From contig DUBB01000014.1 of assembly GCA_012960535.1 (NCBI GenBank), forward strand, positions 62,001-126,000: 64,000 bases of DNA. Direction: 5' to 3'. The notes under the pieces are model-generated. The model was not told the origin of the DNA, did not search any database, and saw nothing but the letters and a program-made list of their open reading frames with translations. Of the stretch, positions 17,888-26,543 are shown one piece after another (the stretch's first letter is position 1; every line of letters starts with the position of its first letter). Both the position numbers and the translations under genes were made by a program. The stretch is from Gammaproteobacteria bacterium (lineage in GTDB: Bacteria > Pseudomonadota > Gammaproteobacteria > Pseudomonadales > Azotimanducaceae).

Positions 17888-19329
17888 GTTTCATCAGTGA
17901 TTGCGTCGGGAGCCTGGCCGGTCGAGTAGTCAGGGGCTTGATGGTCAATCTTTCCATTAGGGGGTTGTGCCAGATCAGACGATCTGCGGTCTAATTGTGC
18001 GCGAACCAGGCCATGCTCTTTTTCATTGAAAGTGAATCTGAAAAGCAGCAGGGCACCTATGATATAGCATACTGCCGGCATCAGAGAGAGCAGTGCCTGA
18101 ATAGTCGTTTTTGCTGTGTCGGTTTGTTCGACATTGGGTTCAAAACCAGCGTACTGCAGGGACAGGCCAACAATAAATGCGGTTATGGAGCCAGAAATTT
18201 TGCGGATAAGATTCCAGACTGCCAGGTAAGCACCTTCATTTCGGTTACCGGTGGTGAATTCATCATAGTCGATAATGTCAGCCTGAATTGACGGTGCCAG
18301 CACAGCGCCCGCCCCGCCACCCAGGCCTGCCATGAAGCAGCAGATGTAAACGTACAGGTCATCATGCTCTCCCGCAAAGACCAATGCGCCAAAAAAGGTA
18401 GCTGAAAGTAAGGTGGCTACTACCCAGAGGTTTCGCTTGCCGTATACCCTTGATAACCGAATCCAGAGTGGCGCAAAAATAAACGTCGGTAACTGGTAGA
18501 CAACCAGGATCATCACAAGACTGTTCATCTTGACCACATATTCGGCTGAATAAGCAGCTAGTATGCCCAGGGTTGCCCCACCGAACGTTTCAATACCATA
18601 GATAATGAACAGTAACCGGGCATGCGGGTTTTTGAATACGCCCTTGAAGGACTGCATAGGGTTTATTGTACCTCGACCCTGAAATTCTGCTTTCTCGGGT
18701 AAGAAATAAGTTGTACACAGGACCATCACGGAGATGGCGCAGCCAGCCAGCATCGACAGCTGGTAGGCAGATTCGCGTTTGTCCTCGGCCTGGCTGATGA
18801 ATTCCAGAGCAGCCAATCCTGCCGCTACGCCGAATATACCAATCATATGGCTGTAACCGAATAACCGGGTTCGTTCATGATAGTGGGCTGATAATTCCAG
18901 ACCCAGGGCCCCGTGAGGAATAAAAAAGGCAGTGCTGGCAGTTTCATAAAGCAGTAAACACACAGACATCCAGACAACCAGGTTCAATGCAGACAGTGAT
19001 TCGGGTGGTGACCAGATGCCAACCAGGGTGATAGACATCGGTACGGCTGCAGCAAACATCCAGATCCGCCTTCTACCAAACCTGGACAAGGTTCTGTCTG
19101 AAAGATAGCCGATGAGGGGGTCTGTTATACCGTCCCAGAGCCGCGACAAGGCAAGAATAGTCCCCATCACAGCCGGGGCAATCAAAAGCACATCAGTTGC
19201 AAATTTCATGAGATACACACCGAATAGTGTGCCCATGATTCCAAAAGCAATACGCGGTGTTGCCCAGGCAAGAATGACGCTATTTTGCAAGCGGTTAGAC
19301 TCAGTCGTGTGCAAAGCTTTAGTGTGCAA
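17884..19329 (-). CDS. GPH-family sugar:cation symporter (MFS)
   Basis: About 480 residues with twelve predicted membrane segments. The GPH signature is seen in WDGITDPLIGYLSDRT and RFGRRRIWMFAAAVPMS, as in MelB/XylP-type transporters that import glycosides, pentosides or hexuronides. A second motif (DIIDYDEFTTGNRNEGAYLAVWNLIRKI) is also typical. The start is uncertain: no ATG occurs before about codon 32, which would cut into the first helix, so a TTG (19329, or 19314) is most likely. No clear Shine-Dalgarno site is seen. Neighbouring sulfatase and nucleoside hydrolase genes suggest sugar or nucleoside scavenging (inference). Confidence 0.85.
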   Translation of the reverse strand: MHTKALHTTESNRLQNSVILAWATPRIAFGIMGTLFGVYLMKFATDVLLIAPAVMGTILALSRLWDGITDPLIGYLSDRTLSRFGRRRIWMFAAAVPMSITLVGIWSPPESLSALNLVVWMSVCLLLYETASTAFFIPHGALGLELSAHYHERTRLFGYSHMIGIFGVAAGLAALEFISQAEDKRESAYQLSMLAGCAISVMVLCTTYFLPEKAEFQGRGTINPMQSFKGVFKNPHARLLFIIYGIETFGGATLGILAAYSAEYVVKMNSLVMILVVYQLPTFIFAPLWIRLSRVYGKRNLWVVATLLSATFFGALVFAGEHDDLYVYICCFMAGLGGGAGAVLAPSIQADIIDYDEFTTGNRNEGAYLAVWNLIRKISGSITAFIVGLSLQYAGFEPNVEQTDTAKTTIQALLSLMPAVCYIIGALLLFRFTFNEKEHGLVRAQLDRRSSDLAQPPNGKIDHQAPDYSTGQAPDAITDET

Positions 19330-19740
19330 AGGTATGCTCTGTGTGATGTGCTGTTGGGTTAACGGGAGACTTGCCGGTTAAATCTGGCAGTCAGTGCTGC
19401 TGTCATGGCTGTGACTGAATCCCGAAAATCAGATTAATTGCCGATTGCTAATGTAGCAGAGAATGAGTTGCTCCCCAAGGTGTTGATCCTTTACAGGTGT
19501 GTTGCGGCGCAAAACAGTTTTCTATGATCTCTTGCCTCTAAAACTAGCGCGAGTACGGGTCAGGAACATCGATTGCCGAGGCGTACAGGCAGGAAGCCGC
19601 GCCATTGCTGTTGGCCGGTGCTGCCAGCGGTGGTCTCATTCGCCACAGGCGTATCACCAGTTTGGTTGCAAGCCAGGCGGCCATGGTCTTGCTGGAGTGC
19701 TATAGTATTTGTAATAGCTTGATTATACGGAGGGACGGTT
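19330..19740. other. Divergent intergenic region
   Basis: About 410 bases between the symporter (-) and the nucleoside hydrolase operon (+). It should contain both promoters. I see only a GGAGGG ribosome-binding site at about 19729-19734 for the downstream gene and no supported gene. Confidence 0.5.
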
Positions 19741-20643
19741 GTGGCAATTCCCGTTATTTTGGACACCGACATTGGCTTTGATGTTGATGATATCTGGGCG
19801 CTCGCGTTTATGCTCAAGTGTCCTGAACTGGACATAAAACTGATAGTAACCAATACCGGGGATACCCTGTATTCCGCAAAACTGGTGGCAAAACTGCTGA
19901 CTGTGGCCGGCCGCAGTGATATTCCGGTGGGTATTGGAATACCGATTGATGCCGTTCCAAAAACGCATGCCAAGTGGCTGGGTGATTATCGGCTCGAGGA
20001 TTATCAGGGTGTTGTCTTTCAGGATGCTGTAGGGGCAATCTGTGAAACTATATTGTCTTCGGCTGATCCTGTTACCCTGGTCTGCATCGGGCCGTTGTCT
20101 AATATTGCTGCAAGTTTACAGCGTGCCCCCGCCATTACCGGGAACTCGCGATTTATCGGCATGCATGGCTCCATTAAACGTGGTTATCTTGGTGCTGCAA
20201 AGCCCATGAAAGAGTATAACGTCAAGTGTCATACGATGGCCTGCCAGCACGTTTTCCGTACTCCCTGGGATATCAGCATTACACCCCTGGATACCTGTGG
20301 ATTGGTGTCTCTGAAAGGCGATGACTTTCGCAGAGTCGCTGACAGCCAGGACCTGCTGGCTCGTGCGGTAATGGAAAATCATTTTGGTTGGTTCGATAAG
20401 GTCTCGGACTGGCCCATGTTATCGGAACTGGATCCAACCCAGGAGTCCTCAATACTATATGATACCGTAGCCATTTATATGGCTTTTTCAGAAGACCTTT
20501 TGGTCATGGAAGAACTATCAGTTAGCGTGACCGATGACGCCAGGACGGTGATTGACGCCAATGGCCAGGTAATGAGCTGTGCGCTGAGCTGGCAGGATCA
20601 GAGCCAGTTTGAGCAACTACTGGCCAGGCGAATCGGGTCGTGA
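19741..20643 (+). CDS. Inosine-uridine-type nucleoside hydrolase
   Basis: A 300-residue N-ribohydrolase that would cleave ribonucleosides to base and ribose. The calcium-binding signature D8-T-D10-I-G-x-D14-V-D-D opens the protein, and TLVCIGPLSNIAASLQ is the second family block. The start is GTG with GGAGGG upstream; no signal peptide is visible, so it is probably cytoplasmic. Its stop overlaps the GTG of the sulfatase by three bases (GTGA at 20640-20643), so it heads a coupled operon with the sulfatase and PhyH 4. The pairing with a sulfatase hints that the natural substrate may be a modified nucleoside or other N-glycoside (inference). Confidence 0.9.
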   Translation: MAIPVILDTDIGFDVDDIWALAFMLKCPELDIKLIVTNTGDTLYSAKLVAKLLTVAGRSDIPVGIGIPIDAVPKTHAKWLGDYRLEDYQGVVFQDAVGAICETILSSADPVTLVCIGPLSNIAASLQRAPAITGNSRFIGMHGSIKRGYLGAAKPMKEYNVKCHTMACQHVFRTPWDISITPLDTCGLVSLKGDDFRRVADSQDLLARAVMENHFGWFDKVSDWPMLSELDPTQESSILYDTVAIYMAFSEDLLVMEELSVSVTDDARTVIDANGQVMSCALSWQDQSQFEQLLARRIGS

Positions 20644-22058
20644 AGAAACCTAATGTATTGGTATTGTTTCCTGATCAGTTGAGAGCGCAGACGCTGCCAA
20701 TTTATCAGGGGACTTACGGTGCACAGCAGATAAGCACGCCCAACATAGATCGCCTGGCAGCGCAGGGGATGACGCTGGATAACGCTATTTCTAATTGTCC
20801 GGTATGCACCCCGGCTCGGGCCATGCTGGTGACAGGCCGTTATCCACAGACCACCGGGCACCTCATTAACACGACTAGAACTCGTCATTCAGAAATCAGT
20901 ATTGCCGATGCTTTCGCACATCAGGGCTATCAGACTGGCTGGGTTGGTAAGTGGCATCTGCATACGGGCCTGTGGCCGGCCATCGATAGAATGCCACAGC
21001 ATCCGGATTGGGTGCCCGAGGGGCGAGACCGGTTGGGCTTCCAGTATTGGCGAGCCTATAATCAGCATATGGTCTACTTCGATGGCTTCGTCAACAAGGA
21101 CGACTGGAATTATGAGCGCTGGCAGGGCTATGAGACTGAGGGCTTACTGGACTATGCCTATGAGTTTATCGATCAAGCTGCGGACAACCCGTTTTTACTA
21201 TTCGTCTCGCCGCACCAGCCTCACTTCACGCCCTTTCAGTTCGCACCCGAAAAGTACTACCGGCAATTACCTGCTGAGCTCGTATTACCTGCTAATGTGC
21301 CACCGGGAAAGGTTGCCGTTGCAAGAGAGATGTACAGGCACTACCTGGCAATGATATTAGCTGTGGATGAAATGCTGGGTCGATTGATGGATTATCTTGA
21401 ACACAAGGGGCTTGCCGATAATACCATTTTGGTGTTCGCTTCTGATCATGGTACCCAGGCGGGTTCTCAGGGAGTTAATCCCTGGTCGAAGAAAAACCCT
21501 TACGATGCTTCCATCAAGGTGCCGGGCATTGTTCGCCAGGCCGGTAAGATCCCTGCAGGCAGTCGGTCAAGCAAGTTAGTTAACATGGTTGACTGGTTCC
21601 CGACGATCTGTGAGTTGGCGTCAATACCGGTACCCAGGTCGATTGAAGGGCACAGTGTTGCCGCGGCCTTGAAAGACCCGGACCTTGACAGGCCGGATGA
21701 TGCAGCCTTTTTGATGAATTTTTCCAAGTACTTTGACTGGTTTGAAAATGGCGCGGAATGGCGGGGCATCAGAACCAGAGATTATATGTATGCGAGATGG
21801 CTTAATGGGCGAGAGGAACTCTATGACCTGAAAGTTGATCCGCTGCAGATGAACAACCTATACTTGGATCCTGACCAGAAGCAAACGTTATTACAGTTGA
21901 AAGGCCTTATGCAAGAGCATCAGAACAAGCGCGCTGACCAACTGGTAAACTGCACCGATTGGAAAGACTGGCTTGATGATCAACGGCGGGTTGTCAAGAA
22001 TGCCTTTGGCGAACTAAGCCATCCAGAGACTTTACCGGACTGGTCGCTACTTCATTGA
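20640..22058 (+). CDS. Type I sulfatase without signal peptide
   Basis: A 472-residue alkaline-phosphatase-fold sulfatase that hydrolyses sulfate esters. The formylglycine motif is complete: C56-T-P-A-R60 followed by AMLVTGRYP. Metal-site segments appear near the N-terminus (LVLFPDQLRAQ), and VFASDHGTQ supplies the later Asp-His pair. No signal peptide is seen, unlike the sulfatase at 34863, so it should act in the cytoplasm on imported substrate. The GTG start lies in a four-base overlap with the upstream hydrolase, and the following gene begins two bases after its stop. Formylglycine maturation must come from a gene outside this window. Confidence 0.92.
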   Translation: MKKPNVLVLFPDQLRAQTLPIYQGTYGAQQISTPNIDRLAAQGMTLDNAISNCPVCTPARAMLVTGRYPQTTGHLINTTRTRHSEISIADAFAHQGYQTGWVGKWHLHTGLWPAIDRMPQHPDWVPEGRDRLGFQYWRAYNQHMVYFDGFVNKDDWNYERWQGYETEGLLDYAYEFIDQAADNPFLLFVSPHQPHFTPFQFAPEKYYRQLPAELVLPANVPPGKVAVAREMYRHYLAMILAVDEMLGRLMDYLEHKGLADNTILVFASDHGTQAGSQGVNPWSKKNPYDASIKVPGIVRQAGKIPAGSRSSKLVNMVDWFPTICELASIPVPRSIEGHSVAAALKDPDLDRPDDAAFLMNFSKYFDWFENGAEWRGIRTRDYMYARWLNGREELYDLKVDPLQMNNLYLDPDQKQTLLQLKGLMQEHQNKRADQLVNCTDWKDWLDDQRRVVKNAFGELSHPETLPDWSLLH

Positions 22059-22059
22059 T

Positions 22060-22905
22060 ATGGAATTTCCTACTGAATTAACCCGAGCCAAGATAGATGA
22101 ATTCAGGCAACGGGGCTTTTGTGTCACCCCTGATATCCTGAAGCGCTCCGAGATAGAGCAGTTCGGGGCTGCTGTGGACAGAGAAGTTCGTTCCCGGACC
22201 CGCCACGATAGGCGGCCCCTGCAGGAGAAGACTGTGTACGAGCAGTCTTTCATTCAATGTATGAGGTTATGGGAAAGCAGCGAACAGGTCCGAGCACTTT
22301 CCTGTCATAGTGGACTTGCAGGATTGGCAGCGCAGCTACTGCAGGAACCGACAATACTGCTGTGGCAGGATCAGGCACTTTATAAAGAGCCAGGTGGGCG
22401 TGAAACAACAGCGCACCAGGATCAACCTTTCTGGCCTATTGGCGATGCGCCGTTAGTCAGTGCCTGGATACCCCTGGACGATGTGACCGTAGAATCCGGT
22501 GCTATGGCTTATGTGCCAACTTCGCAGGAACTGGGTCGACTTCGGGTGGTTGATATTACCCACAGTACTGAACCCTTTGATATATTGGCCGATCCCAGGG
22601 TGGCAGATATTCAGCTGGAAAGCGTACAAGTCAAAGCGGGTTCCATCATCTGGCATGATGGTTTTACGATTCATCGGGCTCATGCAAATCAAACGGTTCA
22701 TACGCGCAGGGTATTTACCGTGGTGTATCTTGCCGCAGGCTACCCGCGGGCTAATTCCTGGCCGGCTTTCCCCTTGGACAGGGCGGGCGTGGCAGTTGGA
22801 GCGCTGATGCAGGGGGAAGGTATGCCGGTTCTCTGGCCGCCGCCAGAGGATCTGCCGGTGGCACCAAGCAGGCGGGGTCAGGACCTGGGCCCACAGCACG
22901 ACTAG
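22060..22905 (+). CDS. Phytanoyl-CoA dioxygenase family protein (PhyH 4)
   Basis: A 281-residue 2OG-Fe(II) oxygenase and last gene of the hydrolase-sulfatase operon. FRQRGFCVTPDILKRSEI is the PhyH opening. TTAHQDQPFWPIG supplies the H-x-D iron ligands. WIPLDDVTVESGAMAYVPTSQ is the conserved strand after the metal site, and WHDGFTIHRAHANQT holds the distal histidine. The ATG starts two bases after the sulfatase stop, implying coupled translation. The operon order implies that it oxidises the same compound that the sulfatase and hydrolase process (inference). Confidence 0.9.
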   Translation: MEFPTELTRAKIDEFRQRGFCVTPDILKRSEIEQFGAAVDREVRSRTRHDRRPLQEKTVYEQSFIQCMRLWESSEQVRALSCHSGLAGLAAQLLQEPTILLWQDQALYKEPGGRETTAHQDQPFWPIGDAPLVSAWIPLDDVTVESGAMAYVPTSQELGRLRVVDITHSTEPFDILADPRVADIQLESVQVKAGSIIWHDGFTIHRAHANQTVHTRRVFTVVYLAAGYPRANSWPAFPLDRAGVAVGALMQGEGMPVLWPPPEDLPVAPSRRGQDLGPQHD

Positions 22906-23018
22906 AATAACCTGCTATTTTGTTCTGTGAAGCTGGGTTATGAAAACCAGTCAGACCTGGTTTAATCGTCTAGAGGAAGGCCTTACCCTGCCGGTACATC
23001 GCTATTTACTTTTGTGTC

Positions 23019-24491
23019 CTAACGTAACGATTGCCATGCAGCAAGGATTGCCAACTCCCCATTTTTAACCAGGTGGGATTGCGTGTCGAAGTGCATGGTG
23101 GCCCGCTGTTCCAGATCGTAACCGGGCCAGTCCAGTTGTTCTCCTCTTATAAATGCGGTCCAGGTTTGATGCATGTTATCCGCGAGTTCCTGGGGCAGGG
23201 AGCCCTCGCCAATGAAGAATGCGACGCCGGGACTATTCAGGGTGTTAAATGTGAAGGGTATTTCCAGGGCGTGGGTTGCTTTCAGGTTGCCGGCGCGTGA
23301 TTCCCAATCAAATTGGTAGAGATGCGTTTCTGCAGCAAATGTTAGTCGGGCTTCAGCCAGGCGTATTGCTGGAATCTTGAATGTAAAATCGGTAGACAGT
23401 GCAATGGCAATTTCAGTTGTTGTTGCTCCAGGATAAATGTCCTGGTAAGCGTCGATCAAAGCCTGGCTACCGCCTAATCCTTCTGCCTGTCGTTCAAGCT
23501 GTGCAGCACTGACATCGTTCATTATAAAAAGGCTGGCTTCATCTTTGTTAGTACCGATCAGTACCGGAACAGGTGCGCCCACACCTGATTTTATAGCATT
23601 CAGCAGGGTTTCCGGAATGACTTCGTTACCTTCCACAGGGTAGAAAGCCTGAACTCCTCGGCCTGCTCCTGATTTTTCAAATTGCATTGACGCTCTATCC
23701 TGAGCCTCAAGAATATCCATGACCCTTGCCGCTTGCAGTTGTTGCAGGCTATTGGCGTTGAGTTCCTTTTTGAACAATTCGGTGACTTGCTGACCCGTTG
23801 TATTAGGTAAAGTGTGGTGTGCTGCACCGCTTTGCGGGATAGCGCGATGAAATAGACCCTGGGCACGCTCTGAACCGAGCAGGGTTGTCACTGAAAAACC
23901 ACCCGCTGACTCTCCTGCTATGGTGACCTGGTCAGGGTCGCCACCAAAGAATCCAATATTATCGCGAACCCATTCAAGGGCGGTAATTTGATCGAGTATG
24001 CCGTTGATTCCAGAAGTGGCGTAATCTGCGCCGAATTCGGAGAGATCGGTAAAACCAAGTGCGCCCAGGCGATAATTTATGGAGACCACTACGATATTAC
24101 CGTTGCTGGCAAAGCTGGAACCGTTATACCAGGGGATGGCACCCTGTCCAGTCCTATAGGCTCCGCCATGGATCCAGACCAGAACAGGGCGTTTAAGCGA
24201 GTCGATATTCGGTGTGCAGACGTTTAGGAAAAGGCAGTCTTCATCCCAACGCACAGGAACGCTATCGGTCATGCCGCCGCTGGGGATTTGAGGCGCCGCC
24301 GGCCCGAATCGAGTTGCATCGCGGATATCCTGCCATGGCTGTACCGGCATGGCGCGCTGGAACCTAAGGGGCCCTATGGGCGCAGCAGCATAGGGAATAC
24401 CATTAAACTGGAATACCCCGTTTTTCTCTCGGCCGAGGACGGCCCCGGCCATTGTTTGTACGATAGGTGAGGATGATTTCGGTGTTGGCAT
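23019..24491 (-). CDS. Type-B carboxylesterase
   Basis: A 490-residue alpha/beta-hydrolase of the cholinesterase/para-nitrobenzyl-esterase family. FNGIPYAAAPIGPLRFQ and DCLFLNVCTPN are family signatures. The nucleophile is S195 in GESAGG, preceded by the oxyanion region PVLVWIHGGAY. An acidic residue in IGTNKDEASLF and a His in THALEIPF complete the triad. The frame is open to 24551, but the ATG at 24491 is preceded by an AGAGAAG-like site and gives the normal N-terminus. No signal peptide is visible. The gene stands alone. Confidence 0.9.
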   Translation of the reverse strand: MPTPKSSSPIVQTMAGAVLGREKNGVFQFNGIPYAAAPIGPLRFQRAMPVQPWQDIRDATRFGPAAPQIPSGGMTDSVPVRWDEDCLFLNVCTPNIDSLKRPVLVWIHGGAYRTGQGAIPWYNGSSFASNGNIVVVSINYRLGALGFTDLSEFGADYATSGINGILDQITALEWVRDNIGFFGGDPDQVTIAGESAGGFSVTTLLGSERAQGLFHRAIPQSGAAHHTLPNTTGQQVTELFKKELNANSLQQLQAARVMDILEAQDRASMQFEKSGAGRGVQAFYPVEGNEVIPETLLNAIKSGVGAPVPVLIGTNKDEASLFIMNDVSAAQLERQAEGLGGSQALIDAYQDIYPGATTTEIAIALSTDFTFKIPAIRLAEARLTFAAETHLYQFDWESRAGNLKATHALEIPFTFNTLNSPGVAFFIGEGSLPQELADNMHQTWTAFIRGEQLDWPGYDLEQRATMHFDTQSHLVKNGELAILAAWQSLR

Positions 24492-25165
24492 GACTTCTCT
24501 TCTTATGGGTTTGTTTGCACTGGTGTACTTGGCATGTGTTGTTGTGTTCAATTAAATTTACTGGTGTGTTAGCAATTTTAGCACCTTGTTGTGATTGATT
24601 GTAAACCCTGCAAGGCCTGCAAAATGACTGGCAGGGGGTAAAACGGGGGGAGGGAATAACAGGCCGCGGGCAACGAGGATCGATTGCAATGTACTGTCCC
24701 GCTAAAATGGTGGATGATGGTGTGATTGCCCCGGTATATCTCTGAGAGGTCATTACGGCGACTCTGGATTCAGCAAGCAACCGGGATATTGGACTGCTGG
24801 TGAATGCCCGAGAAGTTCAGTTTATTGAGCACTGGCTAGATCTTTACAGGGATATCGTGGCAAATGGCATGTTGTTTCTGTTGGTTTCAATCTAAGGTTA
24901 ACACTGAGATAAGCAGGGAAGTTGATAGAAGTTGATATAAGTTGAGTATGTTAGATAAATTTGGTTCAATTTCAGTGATACAGTACAGTATTGGATTGAC
25001 CTGCATAGTGAAAAAGTGGAATAGTCCATACTTCGATAAAAGATTCGATAGATAAAAGTTTCGATAAAAGAATCGATAAAAAACTAGATAAAAAACTAGA
25101 TAAAAAACTAGATAAAAGATTAGATATTATTTGTTCAGGCAGAACTCAGGGAGAGAGGTAAAAAT
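24492..25165. other. Long divergent intergenic region with repeat arrays
   Basis: About 670 bases between the esterase (-) and the molybdenum hydroxylase operon (+). It contains a doubled 10-mer GAAGTTGATA at 24918-24937 and the larger A-rich repeat array at 25031-25124. No coding frame has a recognisable product. Confidence 0.5.
25031..25124. repeat. A-rich 12-base tandem repeat array
   Basis: About eight imperfect copies of a 12-base unit with consensus close to NNTMGATAAAAR. Three near-perfect ACTAGATAAAAA/G copies occupy 25083-25118. The array ends about 40 bases before the first gene of the molybdenum hydroxylase operon, so it lies in the promoter or leader. Confidence 0.88.
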
Positions 25166-26023
25166 ATGAGATTTGAATCACCCACAACGACAAAAGAGGC
25201 GGCGGCGCTGCTGACCGGAGAACTAGGCGATGCCTATATTCTTGCCGGCGGCACCGATCTTCTGGTTAGAATGAAATTGGGATTAATTGAGCCAGCTTTG
25301 GTTGTTGATATTAAAAAAATTCCGGCAACGCAGGAAATTAATGTGTCAGACAAAGGGATTTCCATTGGTGCTTCTGTGTCCGGCGCGACCATGAGCGAAC
25401 ATGCCAAGCTGAACAAATCCTGGCCAGGTGTCGTTGAGGCAGCTAATTTAATCGGTTCAGATCAGATTCAGAGCCGATGTACTATTGCTGGCAACCTGTG
25501 TAATGCATCGCCCGCAGCCGATAGTGTGCCGGCGTTGATTGCAGCAGGCGCCAAGGCGGTTATTGTGGGTGAGCAGAGGCGGCGAACAGTGCCTGTCGAA
25601 AAAATCATTACTGGCCCAGGCACCACTTCTCTGCAGAAGGGTGAACTCATTGAATCAATCCTGCTACCGAAGCAGGCGGCAAGGTCAGCGGATGCTTATC
25701 TACGCTTTATACCGAGAACGGAAATGGACATCGCTGTGGTCGGTGTGGGTATTAACTTGACCCTGGCAAGAGGTGTCATTCAATCAGCTCGCGTGGTATT
25801 AGGGGCTGTTGCGCCGACACCCATCCTGGTGGCCAAGGCGGCAAAGGCAATAGTCGGAACAAAGTTGGATGCTCAGGCTCTGGAAAATCTGGCAGCGGCA
25901 TGTTCTGATGCCTGCGATCCAATCGATGATAAGCGCGGAACGATAGAGTATAGAACGAGAGTTGCTGGCGTGTTAGCACGACGGGCAGCGGTAATTGCAT
26001 TTAAAAGAGCAGGAGGTGCCTGA
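25166..26023 (+). CDS. Molybdenum hydroxylase FAD-binding subunit (CoxM/XdhB-like)
   Basis: A 285-residue flavin subunit of a xanthine-dehydrogenase-family enzyme, passing electrons from the 2Fe-2S subunit to FAD. AYILAGGTDLLVRMKLG is the FAD pyrophosphate-binding signature, and TIAGNLCNASPAADSVPALIA is the second flavin motif. GGGAGAGAGG upstream defines the ATG. Its stop shares one base with the start of the next gene. Together with the two following genes it makes the medium-small-large order found in CoxMSL-type operons. Confidence 0.93.
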   Translation: MRFESPTTTKEAAALLTGELGDAYILAGGTDLLVRMKLGLIEPALVVDIKKIPATQEINVSDKGISIGASVSGATMSEHAKLNKSWPGVVEAANLIGSDQIQSRCTIAGNLCNASPAADSVPALIAAGAKAVIVGEQRRRTVPVEKIITGPGTTSLQKGELIESILLPKQAARSADAYLRFIPRTEMDIAVVGVGINLTLARGVIQSARVVLGAVAPTPILVAKAAKAIVGTKLDAQALENLAAACSDACDPIDDKRGTIEYRTRVAGVLARRAAVIAFKRAGGA

Positions 26024-26499
26024 TGTCAGGTTTTCTAGTATCAACAAAAATTAATGGTGACGCCTTTCAATTTGCCTGTCCGTCCGAAGAGACATTGTTG
26101 GACTCACTCAGGAATCGAGTGGGTTTAACGGGTGTAAAAGAGGGTTGTGGTACCGGCGACTGTGGGGCATGCAGTATTACCCTGGACGGTAGTCTGGTGT
26201 GTTCCTGCCTGGTCTTGGCAGCCGAGGCAGATGGCAGGGAGATTGGTACGGTAGAAGGTTTATCTGATGGTATGAAATTGCACCCCTTGCAAGAGAAGTT
26301 TATAGAACATGCCGCTTTACAATGCGGTATATGTACGCCTGGCTTTTTAATTTCGGCAAAAGCGCTCTTGGAAAAGAACCCAAAACCTTCGGAAAAGGAA
26401 ATACGCTATGCCCTGGCGGGAAATCTGTGCAGATGTACAGGCTATGACAAAATTGTTCGCGCGGTACAAGCAGCGGCTAAAGAAATGAGGAAAAAGTAA
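26023..26499 (+). CDS. Molybdenum hydroxylase 2Fe-2S subunit (CoxS/XdhC-type)
   Basis: A 158-residue electron-transfer subunit with two [2Fe-2S] clusters. The plant-ferredoxin-like cluster uses the cysteines in EGCGTGDCGACS and the following VCSC. The second, helical-domain cluster uses QCGICTPGF and NLCRCTGY. An AGGAGG (26011-26016) inside the end of the previous gene and a one-base overlap (TGATG) show translational coupling. Length and motifs are normal for the family. Confidence 0.95.
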   Translation: MSGFLVSTKINGDAFQFACPSEETLLDSLRNRVGLTGVKEGCGTGDCGACSITLDGSLVCSCLVLAAEADGREIGTVEGLSDGMKLHPLQEKFIEHAALQCGICTPGFLISAKALLEKNPKPSEKEIRYALAGNLCRCTGYDKIVRAVQAAAKEMRKK

Positions 26500-26543
26500 T
26501 AACCTCATTGGGCTGACCACAAAACGTTTTATAGGAATTTGAT

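Noticed and set aside
25031..25124. CRISPR array
   Set aside because: The units are 12 bases with no spacers, and no cas gene is present.
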